Shown here piece after piece: positions 49,629-56,609 of a DNA stretch of 64,000 nucleotides (positions are counted from its first letter, which is position 1; the number at the start of each line of letters is the position of its first letter). The translations under genes and the position numbers were made by a program. The stretch comes from Actinospineispora eucalypti (GTDB taxonomy: Bacteria > Actinomycetota > Actinomycetes > Mycobacteriales > Pseudonocardiaceae). The notes beneath the pieces were generated by a model. That model saw only the letters and a program-made list of their open reading frames with translations. It was not told the origin of the DNA and made no database searches. The stretch lies in contig JACHMT010000002.1 of NCBI GenBank assembly GCA_014208095.1, positions 1,116,001 to 1,180,000 of the forward strand, given 5' to 3'.

Positions 49629-51314
49629 GTGTCGTTGACTGACCGGATCGGCGCCGACCTGGTGGTCGAGTCGCTCGCCGTCGAGGGCGTCACGCACGTG
49701 TTCGGGCTGCCCGGGACCACGGTGATGGACCTGATCGACGCCCTGGCCCGGGACGGCCGCATCCGGTACCTGTCCACCCGGCACGAACAGGTCGCCGGGT
49801 TCATGGCCGACGGTTTCTCCCGGGCCGGCGGGGCGCCGGGCGTGTGCCTGGCCTCCCGGGGGCCGGGGGCGGCGAACCTGGCCATCGCGGTGCAGAACGC
49901 GCACGACGAGTCCGTCCCGATGCTGGTGCTGATCGGCCAGGTGCCCGGGTCGATCACCGAACGCCGGTCGTTCGAGGAGATGGACGTGGTGGCCGCGTTC
50001 CGCCCGATGACCAAGTGGGCGGTGGAGATCCACCGGCCCGAGCGCATCCCCGAGCTGCTGCAACGCGCGGTACGCACCGCCGTCACCGGTCGCCCCGGGC
50101 CGGTCGTGGTGTCGCTGCCGCTGGACGTGCTGCAGGCCGCCGCCCCGGAGGAGGTCACGCCGGGGCCGCGGGTGCGGTTCCACCCCCCGGCACCCGACCC
50201 CGCCGGGGTCGCCGAGGCCGCCGCGCTGCTCGCCGCCGCCGAACGCCCCGCGATCATCGCCGGCGGCGGGGCGCGCGACCGGGCCGCGCTGCTGGAGCTG
50301 GCCGACGCCGCATCCGCGCCGGTGGTCAGCACCTGGCTGCGCAAGAACGCGGTGCCCAACGGGCACCCGGCCTACCTCGGGCCGCTCGGCTACGGCGCCC
50401 ACGAGGTGTCCGACCAGCTGGTCCGGGACGCCGACGTGATCGTCGCCCTGGGCTGCCGGTTCTCCGAGTTCACCACCAAGCGCTGGACCCTGGTCCCGCC
50501 GTCGGCCCGGCTGGTGCACGTGGACGTCGACCCCGCCGAGCTGGGCCGGGTGTACCCGCCCCGGGTCGGGCTGGTCTCCGACGCGACCGCCGCCGCGCAC
50601 GCCCTGACCGCCGCCCTGCCCCGGCTGGTCGCCGCCGACGGCGGTCGCGCCGAACGGCGCCGGCAGCGCCGGGAGGCCCTGCGCAAGGAGTACGAGGACG
50701 CCTCGGCGCTGCCCCCGAGCGAACCGGACGGATCGGGCGCCGGCGGGGTCTCATCGCCCGCGCTCACCCGGGCCGCGCGGAACCTGGCCATGCGCCAGGG
50801 GATCGTGCTGGTCCAGGACGTGCACACGTTCGGCCCGTGGATGGCCCGGCACGTGGCCGTGGACCGCCCGGACAGCTACTACGGCTCGGCCGGCGGCGCG
50901 ATGGCCTGGGGTTTCCCGGCCGCGATGGGAATGGCGCTGGCCCGGCCGGACCAGCGGGTGGTGGCGATCAGCGGCGACGGCAGCTTCTGGATGGTCGCCC
51001 AGGATCTCGAGACCTGCGTGCGGGAACGGATCCCGGTGCTGAACGTGATCGTCAACAACTACGCGTACGGCAACACCCGGGACCGCCAGCGCACCGCGCA
51101 CGGCGGCCGCTACCACGGCGTCTTCCTGGGCAACCCGGACTTTGCCGCGTATGCCCGGCTGCTCGGCGCCCACGGCGTCCGCGTCACCGCGGACGGCGAG
51201 CTGGAGCCGGCCATCGCCGAGGCCCTCGCGCATCCGGGGCCGAGCATCGTGGACGTGGTGCAGGACCGGATGGAAGGCCTGCCGCCGGGCCTCACCCCGC
51301 CGGCGGCCCGCTAG
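49629..51314 (+). CDS. ThDP-dependent enzyme (acetolactate synthase/benzoylformate decarboxylase family)
   Basis: 561 residues. N-terminal catalytic glutamate in YLSTRHEQVAGFMADG, and the ThDP-Mg motif GDGSFWMVAQDLETCVRERIPVLNVIVNN. No catalytic residues typical of true acetolactate synthase regulation are visible, and it is not near ilv genes, so a decarboxylase or lyase on a 2-oxo acid from aromatic breakdown is more likely. GTG at 49629 is almost on top of GGAGG; a TTG at 49635 (MTDRIGADLV) is better spaced. Divergent from the dioxygenase operon. Confidence 0.88.
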   Translation: MSLTDRIGADLVVESLAVEGVTHVFGLPGTTVMDLIDALARDGRIRYLSTRHEQVAGFMADGFSRAGGAPGVCLASRGPGAANLAIAVQNAHDESVPMLVLIGQVPGSITERRSFEEMDVVAAFRPMTKWAVEIHRPERIPELLQRAVRTAVTGRPGPVVVSLPLDVLQAAAPEEVTPGPRVRFHPPAPDPAGVAEAAALLAAAERPAIIAGGGARDRAALLELADAASAPVVSTWLRKNAVPNGHPAYLGPLGYGAHEVSDQLVRDADVIVALGCRFSEFTTKRWTLVPPSARLVHVDVDPAELGRVYPPRVGLVSDATAAAHALTAALPRLVAADGGRAERRRQRREALRKEYEDASALPPSEPDGSGAGGVSSPALTRAARNLAMRQGIVLVQDVHTFGPWMARHVAVDRPDSYYGSAGGAMAWGFPAAMGMALARPDQRVVAISGDGSFWMVAQDLETCVRERIPVLNVIVNNYAYGNTRDRQRTAHGGRYHGVFLGNPDFAAYARLLGAHGVRVTADGELEPAIAEALAHPGPSIVDVVQDRMEGLPPGLTPPAAR

Positions 51315-51342
51315 GCGGCGTTTCCGAGCCGCTCGCCCACCC

Positions 51343-51740
51343 GGCGAGAGCTCGGCGCCGGTTTCAAAGATCAGCTCGGACGGGCCGGCCGCGATTGATC
51401 TAGCGCAGCCGGTTGCGTTTCTCGTCTGTCACTTCTGTTGCGCGAGGGGAACGTCATGGGGATGGCGACAAGATCCCTGTGGTGTTCCCCCGCCCGCAAC
51501 CAGAGTGACGGATGGTGTGGCCAGGACGGTTCTTTCGTGGTCATCAGGGCATGGTGGCCGTTTTCGGGGCCGTCAGGCGGCCCTGGTGTCCCGTTGACCA
51601 TGTAATCCATGCTCATCAGGTATCCAGCGCGATTCTGCCGGCCGTTGATCATGAAACGCAACGGCCGGCACCCGAAGCCGCGGAAGACCAACCGCGGCGG
51701 CCTCCTCCGAGCTGATCTTTAAACCGGCACCGAGCTCGCC
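51343..51740. repeat. Long inverted-repeat element (family member 2)
   Basis: Left arm 51343-51380 and right arm 51706-51740 are reverse complements except for two small gaps and one substitution (core GGTTTCAAAGATCAGCTCGGA). Similarity continues inward (CCGCG-TTG-TCT...CGTTGCGTTTC) for a total of about 75 bases. The right half contains a further perfect hairpin GCCGGCCGTT (51637-51646) / AACGGCCGGC (51660-51669). No gene. Ends match the elements at 45474 and 56237. Confidence 0.8.
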
Positions 51741-51830
51741 GAGCGGGCGCATGACTTCGGAACACGGCCTGGATGATCGATTCCTTGACCGTGGCCTGTG
51801 CTCAAGACTCCTGACGCGAGCCGCCTTCAG

Positions 51831-51851
51831 CTCTGCGTGGACATACGCAAC
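51831..51851. repeat. 21-base intergenic motif, copy 2
   Basis: Matches 1418-1438 at 20 of 21 bases, including the TGCGT...ACGCA inverted repeat. Both copies lie in large gaps that also carry hairpin elements. Confidence 0.6.
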
Positions 51852-51970
51852 GGCGGCTAATGGGAATTCACTTGTCGTGACAGCTGGGGTGAAAGCGACC
51901 AGTGGGCCGCGCGTGGAGCCCGCCGAGGCATTCGGGACCGTTCCGGGCCTTGCGCCGGGAACCAAGCCCG

Positions 51971-52032
51971 CGCCGAGTTCACCCTAAGAGACGTTCGATC
52001 GTGGGAAAAGGTCTCTGGCGATGAACTCGGCG
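51971..52032. repeat. Two-step hairpin
   Basis: Outer stem CGCCGAGTTCA (51971-51981) / TGAACTCGGCG (52022-52032), symmetric five-base internal loop, inner stem AGAGAC (51987-51992) / GTCTCT (52011-52016), 18-base loop. It could be a terminator for the minus-strand TetR gene or part of the intergenic repeat family. Confidence 0.6.
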
Positions 52033-52114
52033 AGGAGCCGGTCGGTGAACACGGATTACCCCCGCCCACCACCCCACCGGACCAACCACGCGGTCCCGGG
52101 TGACCAGAATCCAC

Positions 52115-52717
52115 TTAAATGGAATCGATCATCTCGACCGGCGGACCACTCGGGGCGAGCAGCCGGCGGGCGGCCTCGGCGGCCAGATCGACGGTCGCGG
52201 CGTCCGGCCCGCCGGCGCCCAGGCCGCGCCGGACCAGCGCGAGCGGCCCGTCCACCACGGCCAGCCGCACCCGGTCCCGGTCCGCGGCCCGGAACCCGGC
52301 CAGGTAGTCGGCCAGAGCCCGGTTGAGCCGGTCGTCCAGGGCGTCGGCCTCGGCGCGCACCGAAGCGGAGCTGTCCGAGCGGATGAAGTCGGACCGGCCG
52401 TACCGGGCCAGCAACGCCGCGTCGTCCGGGTGGTCCGCGCTCCACTGCACCACCTGCCGGGCGGCCGCCACACCCGCCGCGATCGGATCTGCCTCACCGG
52501 CCAGCACGGCCAGGAACTCGTCCTGGAACCGACGCAACGGCCGCAGCCAGGCCGCCGCGAGCAGATCCCCACTGCTGGGGAACCGGTGGTAGACCGAGCC
52601 GCTGGGCGCCCCGGTGGCCCGGGCGACCGCGCTGGCCGTGGCCGCGCCCGGCCCGCCCTCCGCGATCAGGCGCACGGCGGCGTGCACGAAATCCTCGGTT
52701 CGGAACCTGCTTGGCAT
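52115..52717 (-). CDS. TetR-family regulator (LmrA/YxaF-like)
   Basis: 200 residues. HTH region ASAVARATGAPSGSVYHRFPSSGDLLAAAWL with the SGSVYHRF helix, typical of the LmrA/YxaF-type TetR group. I use the ATG at 52717 (MPSRFRTED); a GTG at 52723 is also in frame. Divergent from the SRPBCC gene across 67 bases containing AACTAG-N10-CTAGTT, the probable operator. Ligand unknown. Confidence 0.88.
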   Translation of the reverse strand: MPSRFRTEDFVHAAVRLIAEGGPGAATASAVARATGAPSGSVYHRFPSSGDLLAAAWLRPLRRFQDEFLAVLAGEADPIAAGVAAARQVVQWSADHPDDAALLARYGRSDFIRSDSSASVRAEADALDDRLNRALADYLAGFRAADRDRVRLAVVDGPLALVRRGLGAGGPDAATVDLAAEAARRLLAPSGPPVEMIDSI

Positions 52718-52749
52718 CGGCACAAAGTAGAGATTACTCTCCAGATCGC

Positions 52750-52771
52750 AACTAGCGATGCTCCTCTAGTT
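52750..52771. promoter_or_regulatory. Candidate TetR operator (SRPBCC promoter)
   Basis: AACTAG-cgatgctcct-CTAGTT: perfect 6-bp arms with a ten-base spacer, 14 bases before the SRPBCC start. A second dyad, GAGA-TTAC-TCTC, lies just upstream. Confidence 0.45.
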
Positions 52772-52784
52772 CGAGGGAGATGCC

Positions 52785-53270
52785 ATGCAGGTGCTCAACA
52801 CGCACGTCCGGGTGTTCCCCGGCGGTCCGGAACGAGCCGGAGCGTTGATCGACAGCCTGGCCACCGCCGAGGACGGCCTGTGGCCGCACGAGCGCTGGCC
52901 GGCGATGGAGTTCGACCGTCCGCTCGGCATCGGTGCCGACGGCGGGCACGGGCCGATCGGCTACCGGGTGGCGGAGTATCGACCGTCCCGGCGGGTGCGC
53001 TTCGCGTTCACCCGGCCCGCCGGCTTCCACGGCTACCACGAGTGGGAGGTGCGGCCGGTGCCCGGCGGGCACGAGCTGCGGCACGTGCTGGAGATGGACG
53101 CCGCCGGCCTGGCCGTACTCAGCTGGCCGGTGATCTGGCGGCCGATGCACGACGCGCTGATCGAGGACGCGCTGGACAAGGCGGCGGCACTGTCGGACCC
53201 ACGCCCCTGGTCCCGGTGGGTCCGCCTGCTGCGGCTCGGCTACCGGACCCGGAACAGGATCTCGGTGTAG
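52785..53270 (+). CDS. SRPBCC-family protein
   Basis: 161 residues of the START/Bet v1-like ligand-binding fold: N-terminal strand MQVLNTHVRVFPGGPERAGALIDSLA, central strands RVRFAFTRPAGFHGYHEWEVRPVPGGHELRHVLEM, and a C-terminal helix VIWRPMHDALIEDALDKAAAL. Ligand unknown. ATG at 52785 with AGGGAGA upstream. Its last 31 bases overlap, tail to tail, with the beta-lactamase-like gene on the other strand. Confidence 0.82.
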   Translation: MQVLNTHVRVFPGGPERAGALIDSLATAEDGLWPHERWPAMEFDRPLGIGADGGHGPIGYRVAEYRPSRRVRFAFTRPAGFHGYHEWEVRPVPGGHELRHVLEMDAAGLAVLSWPVIWRPMHDALIEDALDKAAALSDPRPWSRWVRLLRLGYRTRNRISV

Positions 53271-53944
53271 CGGGTGATGGTCTCCAGGCCGGTCTCGTAG
53301 CCGCCGGCGACCACCTGGGTGTTGTTCATGATGGCCACCGTGTAGCGCTCCGCCGGCCCGACGAACCCGACCGAGTTCATCAGCCAGGAACCGTCGTCGT
53401 TGTCGTCGGACCAGCCGCCCTTGGTGCCGGGGCGCGCGGCCGGGCCGGCGCCCCACACGCCCCATTGCTGGTTGGCGTGCACGGACCGCATCTCCCCCAC
53501 GATGTAGTCCCGGTGCCCGGCGGGCAGCTCGTCGAGCACGTAGTTCATCAGCCGGTCCAGGTCGTTCGCCGTGGCGAGAATCCACCCCCAGGTATGCGGG
53601 TGCCGGTCGGTGAACCGCATGTCGGCCAGCCCGTAGCCGGGGAAGCGCCGGCCGAACTCCGCCTCGCCCCCGTACCTCCCCCACAGCGTGGTGGCCGCCG
53701 CGTCGTCGCTGGTGTGCAGCATGGCGTAGATCAGGCCCCGGTCCTCGGCGGTCAGCCGGACCGTGCCGGCGTCCTGGCGCAGCAGCAGATCCACCACCAT
53801 GGCCAGCTTCGGCGTGGAGCAGGCCCAGATCAGCGTGCCGGCGTTGGGGTTGCGCCAGACGGTGCCGGCCTCCCGGTCGCGCACCACCACGCCGACGAAA
53901 CCGGGGCGGGTCAGGGCGTACGCCTCGGCCTCTCCGAAGTTCAC
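53240..53944 (-). CDS. Class A beta-lactamase-like serine hydrolase without signal peptide
   Basis: 234 residues. Penicilloyl-serine transferase fold motifs: STPK (SxxK), SDD (in place of SDN) and KGG (in place of KTG). There is no signal peptide: the GTG start at 53944 overlaps the permease stop, and the product begins VNFGEAEAYAL. It is therefore probably cytoplasmic and not a classical antibiotic hydrolase. It might be an amidase acting on a metabolite moved by the permease (inference). Confidence 0.78.
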   Translation of the reverse strand: MNFGEAEAYALTRPGFVGVVVRDREAGTVWRNPNAGTLIWACSTPKLAMVVDLLLRQDAGTVRLTAEDRGLIYAMLHTSDDAAATTLWGRYGGEAEFGRRFPGYGLADMRFTDRHPHTWGWILATANDLDRLMNYVLDELPAGHRDYIVGEMRSVHANQQWGVWGAGPAARPGTKGGWSDDNDDGSWLMNSVGFVGPAERYTVAIMNNTQVVAGGYETGLETITRYTEILFRVR

Positions 53945-55371
53945 CGCCGCTCCCGCGCCAGGCGGGAGTGCCGGATGCTCCAGGCGAAGTACCAGACCAG
54001 CGCCGCACCGGTCCACAGCACGGCGGCCAAGATGGTCACCGGGCGGAGGCTGGTGATGATCACCAGGCAGCCCAGCACGGACAGCATCGGGGTCACCGGG
54101 TAGCCGGGCACCCGGAAGCCCCTCGGCAGGTCGGGCTCGGTGCGGCGCAGCACGACCACCCCGATGGACACCACGATGAACGCCACCAGGGTGCCGATGC
54201 TGGTCATCTCGGCGAGGAACTCGATAGGTAGGAACCCGGCCAGCACCGCGGCGGCCGAGGCCACGATGACGGTGTTGCGCACCGGGGTGAGGGTGCGCGG
54301 GTTGACCCGGCGGAACACCGGGGGCAGCAGCCCGTCCCGGCTCATCGCGAACAGGATCCGGGTCTGCGAGTACAGCGCGGTCAGCGTCACGCTGAAGATC
54401 GAGATGATCGCGCCGGCGGCCAGCACGGTGCCCGGCCAGGTGGACCCCACGATGTCCTGCAGGATCGCGGCCAGTCCCGCCTCCTGCCCGTCGAACTTCG
54501 AGCGCTCCTGCGCGGCGACGGCGACCAGCGCGACGGCCACGTAGACCAGGGTGACCACGGCCAGCGCGATCATGATGGCCAGCGGCATGGTGCGCCTGGG
54601 GTTCTTCACCTCCTCGCCGGCGGTGGCCACGTTGTCCAGGCCGACGAAGCTGAAGAAGATCACCCCGGCGGCCCCGTAGATCCCGGCCACGCCGTACGGC
54701 GCGAAGTGCGCCAGGTGGTCGGCGTTCCACCCGCGCACCCCGACGACCACGAACAGCACCAGCACGGCCAGCTTCACCAGCACCATCGCCGCGTTCGCCC
54801 GGGCCGACTCGGCGGTGCCCCGGACCAGCAGCAGCGCGCACAGCGCCACCAGCACCACGGCCGGCACGTTCACCCAGCCACCGGCCTCCGGGGCGGCGGC
54901 CAGGGCCTGCGGGATGCGCACGCCGAACACGTTGTCCAGCAGCTGGTTCAGGTACTGCGACCAGCCGACCGCCACCGCCGACGCGGATACCCCGTACTCC
55001 AGCAGCAGGCAGGCCGCCACCACCATCGCGGCCAGCTCGCCCAGCGTGGTGTAGGCGTAGGTGTAGGCCGAGCCGGACACCGGCACCGCGCTGGCCAGCT
55101 CCGCATAGCAGACCGCGGTGAGCCCGGCGACCACGGCGGCCAGCACGAACGACCACACCACCGCCGGCCCGGCCTTCGGCACCGCCTCGGAGAGCACGAA
55201 GAAGATGCCGGTGCCGATGGTGGCGCCCACGCCGATCATGGACAGCTGGAAGACACCGAGGGTGCGGCTGAGCTCGCCCGTGTCGGAGTCCACGCCGGTC
55301 TCCGCGACCAGCTCGGCGGCGGGCCTGCGCCGCAGCAGTTGGGTGCGCAGGTTGCCCATGCCCGTGATCAT
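53941..55371 (-). CDS. APC-family amino acid permease (cationic amino acid transporter type)
   Basis: 476 residues with twelve predicted helices. The start VFQLSMIGVGATIGTGIFFVLSEAVPKAGPAVVWSF is the APC binding loop (GATIGTGIF). VIFFSFVGLDNVATAGEEVKNPRRTMPLAI marks the CAT/YfnA subgroup. I use ATG at 55371 (MITGMGNLRTQ), preceded by GGGTGG; another ATG is at 55359. Takes up an amino acid or amine; coupled to the downstream serine hydrolase. Confidence 0.88.
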   Translation of the reverse strand: MITGMGNLRTQLLRRRPAAELVAETGVDSDTGELSRTLGVFQLSMIGVGATIGTGIFFVLSEAVPKAGPAVVWSFVLAAVVAGLTAVCYAELASAVPVSGSAYTYAYTTLGELAAMVVAACLLLEYGVSASAVAVGWSQYLNQLLDNVFGVRIPQALAAAPEAGGWVNVPAVVLVALCALLLVRGTAESARANAAMVLVKLAVLVLFVVVGVRGWNADHLAHFAPYGVAGIYGAAGVIFFSFVGLDNVATAGEEVKNPRRTMPLAIMIALAVVTLVYVAVALVAVAAQERSKFDGQEAGLAAILQDIVGSTWPGTVLAAGAIISIFSVTLTALYSQTRILFAMSRDGLLPPVFRRVNPRTLTPVRNTVIVASAAAVLAGFLPIEFLAEMTSIGTLVAFIVVSIGVVVLRRTEPDLPRGFRVPGYPVTPMLSVLGCLVIITSLRPVTILAAVLWTGAALVWYFAWSIRHSRLARERR

Positions 55372-55501
55372 CGGCCACCCGACTGACGAGCACAAGGTCA
55401 TTCGGCAATTCGGGCCGTCGATCACGGATGCATAACTCTGCGCCAACTCCCTCGTTCCTGGTTGGGACAAATACTTCGGCCGCCTGGTAAAGGAGATAAA
55501 G

Positions 55502-55954
55502 ATGAGAATCACGAATGGCCGCAACCACCTGGTCGGGACCGTCACGCTGGCCGTCGGCCTCGCGCTCGCCGGCAACCTGGCACTCGGCGTCGCCGGCGGC
55601 ACCCCGCAGGCCCGCGCCACCGAGACCGTGGCCACCGCCCCGACGCAGGCGCGCTACGACCAGCGCGCGCTGGAACAGCTCAACAACATCGCGCGCGGCA
55701 ACTACGGCGCCGTGCACGCGGCACTGGACCCCGACCTGCAGCGGAAGATCTCGCCCAACACCATCGCGGACGCCTGGTCGAAGCTGCAGCAGTCACACGG
55801 GAACTACCTGTTCCCGGGCCGTCCGTCCACGAGTCCGCGCGGCGAGCTGTCGGTGGTCGAGGTGCCGCTGCACATGGCCCGCCAGCCCGGCCGTTTCCAG
55901 ATCACCTTCCACCCGAACGGCCGGATCGCCGGGCTGTACCTGCTGCCCAACTAG
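55502..55954 (+). CDS. Secreted DUF3887-like protein
   Basis: 150 residues. A Sec signal peptide (LVGTVTLAVGLALAGNLALGVAGG, predicted cleavage in AGGTPQARA-T) is followed by a compact domain: RALEQLNNIARGNYGAVHAALDPDLQRKISPNTIADAWSKLQQ, the pattern of DUF3887, which is often found fused to hydrolases. Function unknown. ATG at 55502 with AAAGGAGATAAAG upstream. Divergent from the permease gene; stands alone in front of the repeat-filled gap. Confidence 0.8.
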   Translation: MRITNGRNHLVGTVTLAVGLALAGNLALGVAGGTPQARATETVATAPTQARYDQRALEQLNNIARGNYGAVHAALDPDLQRKISPNTIADAWSKLQQSHGNYLFPGRPSTSPRGELSVVEVPLHMARQPGRFQITFHPNGRIAGLYLLPN

Positions 55955-55981
55955 ATCGAACACATCTTCGGGGTAGGTGAC

Positions 55982-56148
55982 CTAGTGCCCCGACACGGAA
56001 CGTTGGCATGTTTATTCGGTGGATCCAGAGGTCGGCTGGCAAGGCGGAGGAGGAGTGCGTAGCGGAGCTACGTGCGACGACGACAACGCCGCCAGGCGGC
56101 GTCTGGGCCGCCGAGAAACGTGCTGAACGTTTCGTGTCGGGGCACTAG
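55982..56148. mobile_element. 167-bp MITE-like element ending in CTAG
   Basis: Terminal inverted repeats of 16 perfect bases, CTAGTGCCCCGACACG (55982-55997) and its complement (56133-56148), continuing as AACGTT. Inside are GTAGC-gga-GCTAC (56059-56071) and AAACGT-gctga-ACGTTT. No open frame fills it. The flanking CTAG palindrome could be part of the repeat or a target duplication. A transposase must be supplied from elsewhere. Confidence 0.8.
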
Positions 56149-56236
56149 TCAGGGAGTGGGTTGGGTTCGAGTGATGATCATCGACCCCAATGTCGTTCAG
56201 TCAAGGGTCCGCGACGATCGTCTTGGGCCCGCCGGT

Positions 56237-56580
56237 TCGGCGGGGGCGTTGGGTTCGAAAGATCGGCCTGGACGGCCCAGGCCGCTCGGTCTGCCGCGGC
56301 TCGGCCCGCCCGCCGCCCGTGTGGCGGCCTTCGTCACGCAGCGTTGTCAACCGCCGAGCCCGCGCGGGCAATTTCGCAGCGGGTCCGCGTCGAGTGCGAC
56401 ACCTGTCTGCTTCGATCTTGAAAAATCCAGACTCGTGTCGACCTCGACCAACCGCACGGGCCGAACCCGACCGGCACCGGTCACACCCCGTAGCAAAGCC
56501 GGCAACCAGGACAGCAGCGGCGGCAGACCAACCAGCCCGGGCCGTCCAGGCCGATCTTCCGAACCCAACGCCCCCGCCGA
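56237..56580. repeat. Long inverted-repeat element (family member 3)
   Basis: Arms 56237-56300 and 56517-56580 are reverse complements with 6 mismatches in 64 positions (core TTGGGTTCG-AAGATCGGCC). A second, concentric hairpin (56389-56394 GTCGAG / 56443-56448 CTCGAC, with GACAC/GTGTC inside) shares its right arm with 1573-1630. No gene. Lies directly beside the 167-bp MITE-like element in the same 655-base gap. Confidence 0.88.
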
Positions 56581-56609
56581 TACATGGGGCCACGCCTCCG
56601 ATCCGGGAG

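Larger units (their letters stand above)
51741..52114. other. Intergenic remainder between ThDP enzyme and TetR genes
   Basis: No supported gene in the rest of the 800-base gap. It holds the second copy of the 21-base motif (51831-51851) and the two-step hairpin at 51971-52032. The other short frames show no domain or ribosome site. Confidence 0.5.

Noticed and set aside
52100..54103. 667-codon plus-strand frame
   Set aside because: Runs antisense to the TetR and serine hydrolase genes and across the SRPBCC gene in another frame; no recognisable domain and composition typical of shadows.
53240..55717. 825-codon minus frame suggesting a permease-hydrolase fusion
   Set aside because: Only the last 234 codons are the hydrolase; the upstream part is the wrong frame of the permease gene, which ends in its own stop at 53941.
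55982..56148. A complete insertion sequence
   Set aside because: Only 167 bp with no transposase, so at most a non-autonomous element.
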